DNA of 64,000 nt from Prevotellaceae bacterium (GTDB lineage: Bacteria; Bacteroidota; Bacteroidia; Bacteroidales; Bacteroidaceae). Below are positions 16,574 to 26,929 of this stretch, piece by piece. The translations under genes and the position numbers were made by a program. The notes under the pieces were generated by a model, which did not search any database, was not told the DNA's origin, and was given only the letters and a program-made list of their open reading frames with translations. The DNA is taken from contig JAJPYQ010000058.1 in the NCBI GenBank assembly GCA_021204865.1, positions 1-64,000 on the forward strand. Reading direction: 5' to 3'. Position 1 is the first letter of the stretch; every line of letters begins with the position of its first letter.

Positions 16574-19500
16574 TCAGTACGCATTTGGGTACTTCACCTT
16601 AACTCGCTGCTGATATTCAAGCAAGCTCTTGCCGTACGTGTCGGCACTCTTCGAGTCGCTTTCGTAAAGAATTTCCACCGCCTCACGCAACTGGTAGAGG
16701 TAATATGTGAGGTCGCGTGACGAGACACTTGAGAAGCGGCGGGGCAAGCCGAGATACCATTCGAGGTATTCACTTGAGTTAGTTGCCACCTGCTGCGCTA
16801 TCTCCTCGGCTTTCTTCCCCTTGCCAAGAGCAGCCCACACACGGGCGATGTCGAGGCTTCCGCTTTGCCAGCAGTGCGGCACAGTATAGGAGGGAATCTC
16901 CTTCTCCGCTTTCTCCATCAGCTTCAACGCCTTGTCCTTCTTCCCTTCTTTGAGCAGCTCCATGCCAAGCTGGGCGAACATACGGCGGTGAGTGTAGCAC
17001 ATTCGCATAACCGTCTCGTCGAGATAGATATTAGGATTGCTTAAACCGCCGAATTGGAACCGGTGCATAAGGTTGTCATACATCTTCTCTGTATCGATTC
17101 GCTTGCCAGTTTCGTAGGTGTCAAAGGGAGTAATGCGGTAAGCCAAGCCCTCCTGCACGAAGTTTTTGTCCAAGTCGCCGTAATTCTCACTGCCCACAGT
17201 CACCGCCACGTATATGGGGCGTGTCCAGTTGCACTGCCTGAGCATCTCGTATATCATCAGCTCGCTCTTGTAGACGGTGCTGCGTCCCTTCAGGGAGATA
17301 ACCATATAATCAGGGATACTGTCGCCAGCAATAAGCATTCCGCTCCTGCGCACTGCGTCCTTGTCCACTTTGAACACTATGGAATCTGTGGGAATCATCT
17401 GCAATTCCTCGTTGTCGTTCAGAATCCACCGCTCCATTATGTTGTTCAGCTCGTACGGGTTTTCTCCCAAGGCATCATTCATCGCCTCAGGGTCGTCGGT
17501 GAAATAGCCCATAACTTGCTGGAGTGCCTCGGGGTAGACACGCACCGCCTCTCTCGTTCCCGACACATATTGTATTCTCTTCCAGCTGATCGGCACTGCG
17601 GGACTGTCGTAAGCGTCACGCTTCATCTGGTCGATGTACCAGTCGGTCTGCAAGTAACTGAGGTTGCATACACGAGCATCCGTGCGGAACTCTTCCGTCT
17701 CCTGGGCATACCAAAGCGGGAAGGTGTCGTTATCTCCGTTGGTATAGATGATGGGGTTAGCGTCTTGTTGCAGGCTTTGCAGGTAGTTCTGACCAAAATC
17801 CCTACAAGTATACCTGCCTGAACGATCGTGGTCGTCCCACGTTTGCCCTGCCATCTGTATTGGAATTAGGACGCACATGCATGAGATGATAGCACAGGCA
17901 AGCTCCTTCTTCAGCAATCTCTTTAGCAATGAAGCCACGGCAGCAACGCCAAGACCGCACCAGATAGCGAAGGCATAGAACGAGCCCGCGTAGGCGTAGT
18001 CCCTTTCTCGAGGCTGCATAGGCGTCTGGTTGAGGTAGACAACTATAGCTATGCCAGTCATGAAGAATAGGAAGAACACCACCCAGAACTGCTTTACCCC
18101 GTCGTTGCCCGACGTGTTAGTGCGGCAGAGTTGCCAGAAGAGCCCTATCAAGCCCAGCAAGAGAGGCAGGCAATAGAACACGTTGTGCCCCTTGTTTGTC
18201 TGCAGGTCGGAGGGCAATTTGCTCTGGTCCCCGAGGCGAATATTGTCCAGCCATTTGATGCCGCTAAGCCAGTTGCCATGCTCCGGCTCGCCGTTCCCTT
18301 GTATGTCGTTCTGCCGCCCTGCGAAGTTCCACATAAAGTAACGCCAGTACATGAAGTTCATCTGGTAGCTGATGAAGAAATAGATATTCTCAAACATCGT
18401 GGGCATCTTGACGGAAATCTTGCGGCCGCAGCTGTCATAGTCCTTTGTCGTGCCCTTCACACCGCCCATCCAGTCCTCGTACGCCTGCTTGTGGCGGTCG
18501 CTGTACATACGGGGGAACAGCATGTTCTGTGCATAGACATAGTCGATATTATAGCGGATTATCTCGTAACTGTCAGGCTCGTCAGCCGTTTTCTTCTCCA
18601 CTCTTTGGTAGACAGGCGCGCCTTTCTTCGAGACAGGAATGCAGTAATCTCCTTCAACCCTCAGTTTCACCTGCGAGTTGTATGCCGGACCGTAGAACAA
18701 AGGTCTGTCGCCATATTGCTCACGGCTCAGGTAAGAGCCCAGTGTGAATATGTCCTCAGGCGAGTTCTGATCCATAGGCGTGTTGGCAGTGGAGCGTATA
18801 ACAATGACCGCATAACTGGAGTAACCCACCATTATAAGCAGCATACAGAGCAGGGAAGTGTTAAGGATGCGGGCGCTCACACGGTAAACATTGTTCTTTC
18901 CCTTCCATTGGTACACGAGGAAAGCCACGACGGCAAGCACCACAACCCCAATGACGATGCTCCACGCTCCGTAGCCATAGAACGGGATGCCAAGCATTGC
19001 GATGCTCAGGCAATAAGAGACTGTCATCCAAAGGCGGCTTCTCTGCTTCGTGCTTTCCCAGATAGCCCAGAGCACGGCGGCTATGAGCAGCAGGATATAT
19101 ATGATGAGACCAGTGTTGAAGGGGCAGTGCAGGACGTTGACAAACAGCAGCTCGAACCAGCCTCCCACCTTCACGATGCCTGGCACTATGCCGTAAAGCA
19201 CAACTGCTATAAGCACGAACGAGAGCACAAGAGCCAGCAGACTGCCCTTAAGATTGGCGTTGGGGAACTTGCGATAGTAGAAGACCAGCACGATTGCAGG
19301 CAGGCAAAGCAGGTTCAAGAGGTGGACTCCGATGCTCAAGCCCGTGAGATAACAGATAAGGATAAGCCAGCGGTCGGAATGCGGCTCGTCGGCATGGTCC
19401 TCCCACTTGAGGACGAGCCAGAAGACCAAGGCGGTGAACAGGCTGGAATAAGCGTAAACCTCACCCTCTACAGCCGAGAACCAGAACGTGTCGCTGAAGG

Positions 19501-19894
19501 TATAAATCAACGCCCCTGCGACGCCGCTCGCCTCCACAGCGATGAGTTGCGCCCACGTGGTTACGTTTCCGCCAGTGCCAACGAGCTTTCGCGCGAGATG
19601 CGTAATGCTCCAGAAGAGGAACAATATGCAAAGGGCGCTGAAGAGGGCTGACATTGTGTTGACCATCCCCGCAACCTTGGTCGGGTCATTGGTGAACTGA
19701 GTGAAAAGATTGCCGGTAAGCATGAAGAAAGGCGCTCCGGGCGGATGACCGACCTCAAGCTTATAGGCTGTTGTTATGAACTCGGGGCAGTCCCAGAAGC
19801 TTGCCGTCGGCTCTATTGTGCTGCAATAAGTCCACGCAGCCACGGCAAACACGAGCCATCCCACGATGTTGTTTATCCATTTGAACTGTTTCAT
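16574..19894 (-). CDS. DUF2723 membrane protein (glycosyltransferase-like), TPR tail
   Basis: 1106 residues. The N-terminus matches DUF2723: WTYCSTIEPTASFWDCPEF with an Asp-Cys-Pro-Glu core, then KLEVGHPPGAPFFML, as in large polyprenol-phosphate-sugar-dependent (GT-C fold) transferases. Around a dozen membrane helices span residues 10-370, and three or four more lie near 560-660. The C-terminal soluble part contains YTNGDNDTFPLWYAQE and, near residues 1000-1100, helical repeats (KEGKKDKALKLMEKAEKEI) of TPR type. Likely role is protein or lipid glycosylation at the periplasmic face; the acceptor is unknown. Confidence 0.8.
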   Translation of the reverse strand: MKQFKWINNIVGWLVFAVAAWTYCSTIEPTASFWDCPEFITTAYKLEVGHPPGAPFFMLTGNLFTQFTNDPTKVAGMVNTMSALFSALCILFLFWSITHLARKLVGTGGNVTTWAQLIAVEASGVAGALIYTFSDTFWFSAVEGEVYAYSSLFTALVFWLVLKWEDHADEPHSDRWLILICYLTGLSIGVHLLNLLCLPAIVLVFYYRKFPNANLKGSLLALVLSFVLIAVVLYGIVPGIVKVGGWFELLFVNVLHCPFNTGLIIYILLLIAAVLWAIWESTKQRSRLWMTVSYCLSIAMLGIPFYGYGAWSIVIGVVVLAVVAFLVYQWKGKNNVYRVSARILNTSLLCMLLIMVGYSSYAVIVIRSTANTPMDQNSPEDIFTLGSYLSREQYGDRPLFYGPAYNSQVKLRVEGDYCIPVSKKGAPVYQRVEKKTADEPDSYEIIRYNIDYVYAQNMLFPRMYSDRHKQAYEDWMGGVKGTTKDYDSCGRKISVKMPTMFENIYFFISYQMNFMYWRYFMWNFAGRQNDIQGNGEPEHGNWLSGIKWLDNIRLGDQSKLPSDLQTNKGHNVFYCLPLLLGLIGLFWQLCRTNTSGNDGVKQFWVVFFLFFMTGIAIVVYLNQTPMQPRERDYAYAGSFYAFAIWCGLGVAAVASLLKRLLKKELACAIISCMCVLIPIQMAGQTWDDHDRSGRYTCRDFGQNYLQSLQQDANPIIYTNGDNDTFPLWYAQETEEFRTDARVCNLSYLQTDWYIDQMKRDAYDSPAVPISWKRIQYVSGTREAVRVYPEALQQVMGYFTDDPEAMNDALGENPYELNNIMERWILNDNEELQMIPTDSIVFKVDKDAVRRSGMLIAGDSIPDYMVISLKGRSTVYKSELMIYEMLRQCNWTRPIYVAVTVGSENYGDLDKNFVQEGLAYRITPFDTYETGKRIDTEKMYDNLMHRFQFGGLSNPNIYLDETVMRMCYTHRRMFAQLGMELLKEGKKDKALKLMEKAEKEIPSYTVPHCWQSGSLDIARVWAALGKGKKAEEIAQQVATNSSEYLEWYLGLPRRFSSVSSRDLTYYLYQLREAVEILYESDSKSADTYGKSLLEYQQRVKVKYPNAY

Positions 19895-19908
19895 AGCTCC
19901 CTATTCTC

Positions 19909-20889
19909 TTAGAGTTTAAGTATCGCGTTTATCTCGTCGTTCAAGTTTAAGTCGCTCAATGTTAGCGTCAAGACCGCCATGCCGCACAGCAGCAGTAGTG
20001 TGAGGAAGAAGGCACCAGTGCAGAGCCACGAGCTGGAGAGTGTGAAGTAATGGGCTGCCACTGGGGCTAAACTCACCATCATAGCTGCCAAGAGGCTGTG
20101 CGCATATTGAGGTTGCAGTGCCACGACCAGTGCTAAAACGATGGCCTGCACGAAGAGGAAAAGGTAGCGGGCACGCACTCTTAACTTGTCTTTGTTGCGG
20201 TTGTTTATGTAATATATGCCGCACCAGAGGGTCAGCAATATCATTATCGCCCAGCAGGCAAGCACAAGCAGGTCTGCCCTCAGGTAGCCTTCCACGCTCC
20301 ATGCGCAGAGTCCGGTCAGCTCTGCCCACCAGCTTTCGGTCAGGCTTAGCTTGCCCATGAGATAGCAGACGCAGAGAGCAATCCCCGCAGCCAGCATAAG
20401 TCCCACGATGCCTGCACAGAATGCTTTGAAGGAGAAGGGGTGACCGAGCAAGGCGACGGAGATATAGTAGAACGGAATAAGCACAACCAGCTGCGGCACG
20501 AACAGGCAAGCAGCCCCGAGCAGGAGGAACACATGGAAAGTGTCAACCACGAGGCTCGCCCTTCTGTCAACGTTGAAGAGCAGATACATACTTGCCGTGA
20601 GGAAAAACGCAGCCATAATGGCTGGCTGCCAAGGGTGCAGGAAGCCAAGGCATGCGGCAGAAAAGATGAACAGAGAGGAGGCGCTGCGGGTATAGACACG
20701 GAAAAGTGAGTTGCTGTTGCACAGCTCAGCGAGGACGTATGCAGTGAGGGCGCAGACAACGAAGCCTAATGCGCTGCCCAGCTTGTCCTGCCCCAGCGGG
20801 AGGCACCACAGAGCCAAGGCGAGCACTGCGCAGGACGTCAGCAACCCTCTGCTTCGGCATATTCTGTTTTGCACCCTCGTCTGCTGCAT
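19909..20889 (-). CDS. Multi-pass membrane protein, unknown function
   Basis: 326 residues with roughly nine to ten hydrophobic segments through the whole chain and few charged loops (for example NRNKDKLRVRARY). It sits between purD and the DUF2723 gene in the same direction, with gaps of about 15 bp, an order I associate with other Bacteroidales. It may assist the glycosylation protein, but nothing in the sequence shows an active site. Confidence 0.65.
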   Translation of the reverse strand: MQQTRVQNRICRSRGLLTSCAVLALALWCLPLGQDKLGSALGFVVCALTAYVLAELCNSNSLFRVYTRSASSLFIFSAACLGFLHPWQPAIMAAFFLTASMYLLFNVDRRASLVVDTFHVFLLLGAACLFVPQLVVLIPFYYISVALLGHPFSFKAFCAGIVGLMLAAGIALCVCYLMGKLSLTESWWAELTGLCAWSVEGYLRADLLVLACWAIMILLTLWCGIYYINNRNKDKLRVRARYLFLFVQAIVLALVVALQPQYAHSLLAAMMVSLAPVAAHYFTLSSSWLCTGAFFLTLLLLCGMAVLTLTLSDLNLNDEINAILKL

Positions 20890-20904
20890 CCTCTCGCCTC
20901 GTCT

Positions 20905-22173
20905 TTACAGGTCAGCCCCTATGTCTCTGCGGAAGTACTTGTCTTGGAAGTAGATTTTCTTAGCCGACTCGAAGCTCTTCTTCAGCGCGTCTTCCTTGTC
21001 TTTTCCGTAACTGCTTAAGGCCAAGACCCTGCCGCCGTTGGTCACAACCTGTCCGTCCCTGAGGGCAGTGCCCGCGTGGAACACTATGCTCTCCTTCACC
21101 TCGTCAAGGCCCGCTATAAGGTAACCTTTCTTATAAGCCTCGGGATAGCCTCCGCTCACCAGCATTACGGACACCGCGCTCCGCGGGTCTATCTCCACCT
21201 CCTTCTCGTCGAGAGTGCCGTTTGCGACACCCTCGAAGAGGTCCACTATGTCACTCTTGAGCCTGAGCATCACGCTCTCCGTCTCCGGGTCGCCCATCCT
21301 GACGTTGTACTCTATCACCTTAGGGTTGCCGTGCACGTTGATAAGTCCGAAGAAGATGAAGCCTTTGTAGTCTATTCCTTCACTCGCCAATCCTTCGATT
21401 GTGGGGCGGATTATGCGGTCCTCCACCTTGTGCATCCACTTCTCCGTGGCGAACGGCACAGGGCTTACGCTGCCCATGCCGCCTGTGTTCAGCCCTTTGT
21501 CGCCCTCTCCGATGCGCTTGTAGTCCTTCGCCTCGGGAAGGATTTTATAGCTCTTGCCGTCAGTAAGCACGAAGACGGAGCACTCTATGCCGTCCAGGAA
21601 CTCCTCTATCACCACTTTCTGGCTTGCCTCGCCGAACATACCGCCAAGCATCTCCTTGAGCTCAGCCTTCGCCTCGTCCAGCGAGTTGATTATCAGCACT
21701 CCCTTGCCTGCGCACAGTCCGTCGGCCTTCAGCACGTAAGGCGGCTGCTGCGTCTCGAGGAAGTCCAGCCCCTCTTGCAGCGTCGAGCTGTCGAACGTCA
21801 GATAGGCGGCCGTAGGTATCTCGTGGCGGTGCATAAACCCTTTGGCGAAGTCCTTCGAGCCCTCCAGCATCGCCCCTGCCCGTGAGGGACCTATCACAGC
21901 CACCGTGGCAAGCCGCGCATCGGCACTGAAGTAGTCGCTGATGCCCTTAACCAAGGGGTCCTCGGGCCCCACTACTACCATGTCCACGCCCCTATCGAGG
22001 ACGAAACCGCGGATAGCCTCAAAGTCATCAGCTTTCATAGCCACATTCTCGCCCACCTCTGCTGTGCCCGCGTTGCCGGGCGCGATGTACAGCTTCTCCG
22101 TCTTCGGGCTTTGGGCTATCTTCCAGGCTAAGGCGTGCTCACGGCCGCCACTTCCAAGTAATAAGATCTTCAT
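20905..22173 (-). CDS. purD: Phosphoribosylamine-glycine ligase
   Basis: Second step of purine synthesis: joins phosphoribosylamine and glycine with [22 protein letters not shown] is the usual N-terminus, followed by [16 protein letters not shown] and [15 protein letters not shown]-grasp residues are visible in [14 protein letters not shown] and [19 protein letters not shown], and [11 protein letters not shown] supplies metal ligands. 422 residues, full length. Confidence 0.96.
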   Translation of the reverse strand: MKILLLGSGGREHALAWKIAQSPKTEKLYIAPGNAGTAEVGENVAMKADDFEAIRGFVLDRGVDMVVVGPEDPLVKGISDYFSADARLATVAVIGPSRAGAMLEGSKDFAKGFMHRHEIPTAAYLTFDSSTLQEGLDFLETQQPPYVLKADGLCAGKGVLIINSLDEAKAELKEMLGGMFGEASQKVVIEEFLDGIECSVFVLTDGKSYKILPEAKDYKRIGEGDKGLNTGGMGSVSPVPFATEKWMHKVEDRIIRPTIEGLASEGIDYKGFIFFGLINVHGNPKVIEYNVRMGDPETESVMLRLKSDIVDLFEGVANGTLDEKEVEIDPRSAVSVMLVSGGYPEAYKKGYLIAGLDEVKESIVFHAGTALRDGQVVTNGGRVLALSSYGKDKEDALKKSFESAKKIYFQDKYFRRDIGADL

Positions 22174-22219
22174 ATACTCACTTCATTCGTTATGTCAAAC
22201 AATTATATGCCACGCCGCG

Positions 22220-22339
22220 AAAGGGGTCTACACCCCTTTGGGGAAAGAGGTCTACACCCCTTTGGTGAAAGGGGTCTACACCCTTTTGGGGAAAGAGGTC
22301 TACACCCTTTTGAGGAAAGAGGTCTACACCCTTTTTGCG
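22220..22339. repeat. 24-bp hairpin array, GTCTACACCCC family (purD side)
   Basis: Five 24-bp units between purD and the S9 peptidase gene. The consensus hairpin is AAAGGGGTctacACCCCTTT: an 8-bp stem with a CTAC loop. Stem bases vary between units. A sixth, decayed unit follows. Because 24 is a multiple of three the array also reads as repeated GERGLHPF, which is not taken as a protein. The family recurs at 29104 and 47814. Confidence 0.85.
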
Positions 22340-22375
22340 AAGGGTCACTACAGCATGATGGGCTCTTCTCTTGCG

Positions 22376-24523
22376 TCACTTCAGGTAGTCTTCAAAGTAC
22401 CTTGTTATGCGCTCGTGCAGGTGTATCTGGTCTCTGCCGAACATATTATGCTTGTCTCCGGGATAGAGGAAGAGGTCGGGCTGCGTGCCTGCGTCGATGC
22501 ACGCCCTAAGGAAGGAGAGCGTGTGCTGCGGCACCACGGTGTCGTCGTTGTAGCCGATGATGATTTGCAGGCGTCCCTTCAGGTTTCCCGCCCTGCCCAG
22601 CAGGCTGCTGCCAGCGTAACCTTCAGGGTTAGCCTCGGGCGTGTCCATATACCGCTCCCCGTACATCACCTCGTAGTACTTCCAGTCGATGACGGGACCT
22701 CCAGCCACTCCCACCTTGAAGGCGTCGGGATAGGACAGCATAAGGTTCGTGGTCATGTAACCACCGAACGACCAGCCGTGCACGCCCATGCGCTCCTCGT
22801 CGACATACGGCAGGGTCTTAAGGTACTCCACGCCTGCCATCTGGTCCTTCATCTCGTTGTCCCCAAGGTGGCGGAACGTCGTCTGCTCAAAGTCCTTGCC
22901 CCTCCATTCCGAGCCTCTGTTGTCGAGGATGAAGAGCAGATAGCCCCGTGTAGCCATATAAGCCTCCCAGCCACGCATACCCCAGTGCCAGCTCGCCTCA
23001 ACGTTGTGGGCGTGCGGGCCTCCGTAGACGTAGACGACGGTGGGGTACTTCTGCGAGGGGTCGAAGTTAATTGGCTTAACCATACGGTAATAAAGGTCTG
23101 TCACGCCGTCGGCAGCCTTGATGCTTCCGCTCGTTATCTCAGGGATGCTGTAGCCCTGCTCCGCCCATTTATCGGTGGCGGTGAGCAGGTTCTTGCCCTT
23201 GCCGTTGTCGGTGCTGAGCAGGTTGATGCTTCGGGGCACGGTGGGACTGCTGTAACGGTCAAGCACACGGGTGCCGTCCTCGCTGAGGGTAGCGTAATGC
23301 ACCCCGTCCTCCTCCCCTATCGCGTGCCGCTCGCCCTTAGTGCTTACGCTGTAGAGGCAGCTGCGCCGTGGGTCGCTCTCGTTGGAGAGATAGATGACGG
23401 ACTTGCTCTTGCGGTTGAAGCCCACCACGCTTTGCACCACCCACTCGCCGCTGGTGAGCTGCGTCAGCGTGGCGGGTGTCTCGCTTAAGTCCAGGAGATA
23501 GATGTGGTTGAAGCCGTCCCGCTGGCTCTGGTAGACGGCCTTCGTCTTGTCCCAAGGCAGGAACTCTATCGGGTGCAGCGGCTCGACGTACTTCTCGTCG
23601 GTCTCTTCCAGCACGACAGACAGCAGCTCGCCGCTCTTCACGTCGTACCGGGCGAGGCGCATGTCGTTCTGGTCACGGTTCAGCTCCTGTATATATAAGG
23701 TACTGCCGTCTGGCGCCCAAGCTATGTTCGTGTGGTAGTCGTCAGGCTCTCCCAGCAGCTTAAGCCACGTGGTGCTGCCGTCCTCGGTGTCGTACACGCC
23801 CACGCTTACCCGGTGGCTCGTCTCGCCCGCCATAGGGTAATGGTCAGTGTAGGTGGAGGCTATGCGCCGCGTGATGTCCACCTGCGGGTAGCTCGGCACC
23901 TCGCTCTGGTTCATCCTGTAGAAGGCAAGGCGCTTGCCGTCAGGGCTCCAGTATGTCCCCTTCGTTATGCCGAACTCGTCACGGTGCACCGACGTGCCGT
24001 ATACCACGTTCTCCGAGCCGTCGGTGCTGCCGTCTGTCGTTATCTGCTTCTGCTCCCCCTTCCCGTCGCCTATATACAGGTTGCCCTCTATGGTGAAGGC
24101 GAGCAGGCGGCTCTGTGGGCAGAAGTCCTGGTTAGCGGCTTTCTCTGGGATGTCTATGCTGCACACCACCGCCTTCCTTCCCCAGTCAATCAGCGCAAGC
24201 TTCGTGCCGCTCACGACCTTCGCTATCGTCTCGCCTGCGTAGGGGAACTCGAGGTCGTGCCCGTTGCGGGCTATCGTCTCGCCCGCTATGCTGTTAAGCT
24301 CCTCAACGCTCACCACAGTCTTGCCCGTGAGCAAGTCCCTCGCCTCGTCGGGCGTGGTCTCGAGGGCAGTGTTGCCCCACCACGTGGTGAACAGGTTCTC
24401 GGGCGCGAGGTTATAGAAGTTGTCGCCTCCATACATCACGTCCTCGAGGGTTAGGAGCCGTTGGCCCATCACAGAGTTCGTGGCAAGCAGTGCGGCAGCC
24501 ATAAGCAGGAACTTATTCTTCAT
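22376..24523 (-). CDS. S9 family prolyl di/tripeptidyl peptidase (PtpA/DPP IV-like)
   Basis: 715 residues with a signal peptide. A beta-propeller half (LEDVMYGGDNFYNLAPE to about residue 440) precedes an alpha/beta hydrolase. The predicted triad is Ser in GVHGWSFGGYMTT, Asp in the segment YNDDTVV, and His in GDKHNMFG. RDEFGITKG corresponds to the propeller glutamate that binds the free N-terminus in PtpA. Overall it resembles P. gingivalis prolyl tripeptidyl peptidase more than DPP IV; the exact specificity is uncertain. It removes short Pro-containing peptides in the periplasm or at the surface. The start overlaps the upstream methylase gene by 11 bp. Confidence 0.88.
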   Translation of the reverse strand: MKNKFLLMAAALLATNSVMGQRLLTLEDVMYGGDNFYNLAPENLFTTWWGNTALETTPDEARDLLTGKTVVSVEELNSIAGETIARNGHDLEFPYAGETIAKVVSGTKLALIDWGRKAVVCSIDIPEKAANQDFCPQSRLLAFTIEGNLYIGDGKGEQKQITTDGSTDGSENVVYGTSVHRDEFGITKGTYWSPDGKRLAFYRMNQSEVPSYPQVDITRRIASTYTDHYPMAGETSHRVSVGVYDTEDGSTTWLKLLGEPDDYHTNIAWAPDGSTLYIQELNRDQNDMRLARYDVKSGELLSVVLEETDEKYVEPLHPIEFLPWDKTKAVYQSQRDGFNHIYLLDLSETPATLTQLTSGEWVVQSVVGFNRKSKSVIYLSNESDPRRSCLYSVSTKGERHAIGEEDGVHYATLSEDGTRVLDRYSSPTVPRSINLLSTDNGKGKNLLTATDKWAEQGYSIPEITSGSIKAADGVTDLYYRMVKPINFDPSQKYPTVVYVYGGPHAHNVEASWHWGMRGWEAYMATRGYLLFILDNRGSEWRGKDFEQTTFRHLGDNEMKDQMAGVEYLKTLPYVDEERMGVHGWSFGGYMTTNLMLSYPDAFKVGVAGGPVIDWKYYEVMYGERYMDTPEANPEGYAGSSLLGRAGNLKGRLQIIIGYNDDTVVPQHTLSFLRACIDAGTQPDLFLYPGDKHNMFGRDQIHLHERITRYFEDYLK

Positions 24524-25892
24524 AGTCGTTATTACGTTTGTGCGGGTTGAAGGTGCGGCTTGTACCGAAGTATCGCTTGCGGTCCTCCTGTCTCCTCATT
24601 CTGTCAGTGCGGGGGCGGTCAGCGTAGGGGCGGTCAAAGCGAGGGCGGTCTTCACGTGGGCGGTCTTCACGTGGGCGGAACTGCCTGGGCTTATGCCTCT
24701 CAGCCATTGCCCGTCTGTCCTCAGGCGATTTGATGTACCCTCCCTCGGCTCGCATCTCGTTGTACTTCCCGTCGAAGAGCTGGTACTTGCGCAGCTCGCA
24801 CTCCAGCGCCCCGTTGAACAGAGGCACACGCAGCGAGGCCTTCAGCCCGATGGCTATGAAGCACTCCTCTCGGTAGCTCAAGACCCACGCCTCGCCTCCA
24901 ATGAACTGATGCTTCAGCCTCTCCCCTATCATTCGGTAAAGCCCCGCTATGTCGGGCTGCGTCATACGCTCCCCGTAGGGCGGGTTCATCACCATAATGC
25001 TCCGCTCCTTAGGCTGCTGGAAGTCCTTGAAGTCCTGAAAGCCAATGGTCACGTCGCTCGAGAGCCCCGCCGCCCTCACGTTCTTCATCGACATTATCAC
25101 CGCCTCACGGTCGTTGTCGTAGCCGTATATCTTGTGCTTGAACTCACGCTCTCGGCTGTCGTCGTTGTATATGCGCTCGAACATCTCGCTGTCGAAGTCC
25201 CTCCACTTCTCGAAGGCGAAGCTCTTGCGGTACACTCCCGGCGCTATGTTCCTTGCTATGAGGGCAGCCTCTATGGGCAGCGTGCCGCTTCCGCACATCG
25301 GGTCTATGAAGTCGCACTCACCCCTCCAGCCCGTCATCAGTATGATGCCTGCCGCGAGCACCTCGTTAAGGGGAGCCTCAACCGCCTCCTGACGGTAGCC
25401 CCGCCTGTGCAAGCTCTCCCCGCTGCTGTCCAGCGAAAGGGTGCAGTCCTCCTCCGAGACGTGAATGTGCAGCTGAAGGTCGGGGTTAGTGACACGTATG
25501 TTCGGCCGCTTGCCCACTCGCTCCATAAACTGGTCGGCAATGGCGTCCTTCACCTTATAGGCTACGAACTTGGAGTGTCGGAACTCCGAGCTGTACACCA
25601 CACTGTCGACGGCGAAGGTGGTCTGTAGGTCAAGGTACTTGCTCCAGTCTATCGCCTTCACCGCCTCGTACACCTCGTCGGCTGTGGCGGCACGGAAGCG
25701 GGCGATAGGCTTCAGCACACGTATTGCAGTGCGAAGGAAGAAGTTGCTGCGGTATAGCATCTCCTTGTCCCCTCGGTACGACACCATCCTCCTGCCCACC
25801 TCGATGTCCTTCGCCCCGAGGTCGGCAAGCTCCCCTGCCAGCACCTGCTCCAGTCCTTGCAGCGTCTTTGCTATTATCTCGAACTCTTCCAT
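24513..25892 (-). CDS. THUMP-domain class I RNA methyltransferase (RlmL N-half type)
   Basis: 459 residues. An N-terminal ferredoxin-like/THUMP part covers residues 1-155, followed by a SAM methylase with FIDPMCGSGTLPIEAALIARN and the catalytic VMNPPYGERM. This matches the family that makes m2G in 23S rRNA (the RlmL N-terminal enzyme, YpsC type). The last 75 residues are an unusual basic, repetitive tail of the PREDRPREDRPRFDRP kind, probably unstructured and RNA-binding. Substrate position is inferred from family. Confidence 0.88.
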   Translation of the reverse strand: MEEFEIIAKTLQGLEQVLAGELADLGAKDIEVGRRMVSYRGDKEMLYRSNFFLRTAIRVLKPIARFRAATADEVYEAVKAIDWSKYLDLQTTFAVDSVVYSSEFRHSKFVAYKVKDAIADQFMERVGKRPNIRVTNPDLQLHIHVSEEDCTLSLDSSGESLHRRGYRQEAVEAPLNEVLAAGIILMTGWRGECDFIDPMCGSGTLPIEAALIARNIAPGVYRKSFAFEKWRDFDSEMFERIYNDDSREREFKHKIYGYDNDREAVIMSMKNVRAAGLSSDVTIGFQDFKDFQQPKERSIMVMNPPYGERMTQPDIAGLYRMIGERLKHQFIGGEAWVLSYREECFIAIGLKASLRVPLFNGALECELRKYQLFDGKYNEMRAEGGYIKSPEDRRAMAERHKPRQFRPREDRPREDRPRFDRPYADRPRTDRMRRQEDRKRYFGTSRTFNPHKRNNDYEE

Positions 25893-25901
25893 ACGTCTCT
25901 C

Positions 25902-26816
25902 TTACAGTCCTCCCCAGTCCTCGGCGCGGACGATTGTTGTGCTTCTCTTCTTCGCCTGCACCAGCTTCTCCCCTGGCTTCGTGCTCTCCGTAACCCAGAG
26001 GTTGCCGCCTATGACCGTGTCCCTTGCTATCGTTATGCGCCCCAGGATTGTTGCGTTGCTGTAGACGATGACATTATCCTCAAGTATCGGGTGGCGGGGC
26101 GTGCCTTTAATGGGGTGTCCGTCCTTGTCGAGGGGGAAGCTCTTTGCCCCGAGGGTTACTCCTTGATACAGCTTCACGTTGTTGCCTATCACGCAGGTAG
26201 CACCTATGACTACGCCTGTGCCGTGGTCTATCGTGAAGCGCTTGCCTATCTCGGCTGCGGGATGTATGTCGATGCCCGTCTCGCTGTGCGCCATCTCCGT
26301 CAGTATCCTCGGTATGAGAGGCACTCCGAGCAGCAGCAGCTCGTGCGCCAGGCGGTAGTTGGTTATAGCCTTGATGACCGGGTAGCAGCTTATTATCTCG
26401 CTGAACGACTCGGCTGCGGGGTCGCCGTTGTAGGCAGCCTCCACGTCCTTGGCAAGGGTCTCGCGTATCTCAGGCAGCCTCGAGATGAACTCAAGGGCAA
26501 GCTCCTTCGCCCGGCGCTCGCCGCACTCGTGGCACTCGAAGCACAGCCCAGCCCTTATCTGCTCCGAGAGCAGCCCGTAGAGCCGCTCCACGTCCACGCC
26601 GATGTGGTGCTGCAGGGTGTGCGTGTTGATGCTTGCGTTGCCGTAGAAGCCTGGGAAGAGGATGGAGCGGCAGAGCTCCACTATCTCCTGAAGCACACGC
26701 CCCGAGGGGATAGGGTCGCCGTCTTTATGCTCGTGGAAGAGGCCTCTGAGTGAGCTCGCCTCGGACAGTCTGCCGATTGTCTCGCCAAGGAGGAGGTAAG
26801 GGTCAGGTTGACTCAT
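25902..26816 (-). CDS. cysE: Serine O-acetyltransferase
   Basis: Makes O-acetylserine for cysteine synthesis. 304 residues from the ATG at 26816; an in-frame ATG at 26849 lies inside the promoter -7 box and is rejected. A helical N-terminal domain is followed by the left-handed hexapeptide fold: AHSETGIDIHPAAEIGKRF, IDHGTGVVIGATCVIGNNV, LYQGVTLGAKSF and RHPILEDNVIVYSNATILG. The catalytic Asp-His pair is in TIDHGTG. It is the longer SAT type with an extended N-terminus. Confidence 0.93.
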   Translation of the reverse strand: MSQPDPYLLLGETIGRLSEASSLRGLFHEHKDGDPIPSGRVLQEIVELCRSILFPGFYGNASINTHTLQHHIGVDVERLYGLLSEQIRAGLCFECHECGERRAKELALEFISRLPEIRETLAKDVEAAYNGDPAAESFSEIISCYPVIKAITNYRLAHELLLLGVPLIPRILTEMAHSETGIDIHPAAEIGKRFTIDHGTGVVIGATCVIGNNVKLYQGVTLGAKSFPLDKDGHPIKGTPRHPILEDNVIVYSNATILGRITIARDTVIGGNLWVTESTKPGEKLVQAKKRSTTIVRAEDWGGL

Positions 26817-26846
26817 TCTGTTGTCGCCAAATGCGTCTTTCGGGGG

Positions 26847-26877
26847 CAAAGGTAAGCATTAAGTAGAAGGAGCGCAA
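26847..26877 (-). promoter_or_regulatory. Promoter of cysE
   Basis: Minus-strand TTG (26875-26877), 20-bp spacer, TACCTTTG (26847-26854). It leaves a leader of about 30 bases to the ATG at 26816. Confidence 0.7.
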
Positions 26878-26929
26878 GCTCTTGGGCGCTCTTTTTGTGA
26901 CGCCTCCGACTTAGGGACCGCGAAACTTT

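Noticed and set aside
22192..22509. Open frame with five GERGLHPF-like repeats
   Set aside because: The repeat comes from a 24-bp DNA array being a multiple of three; the frame runs antisense into the peptidase gene and the array recurs between other genes without an open frame of its own.
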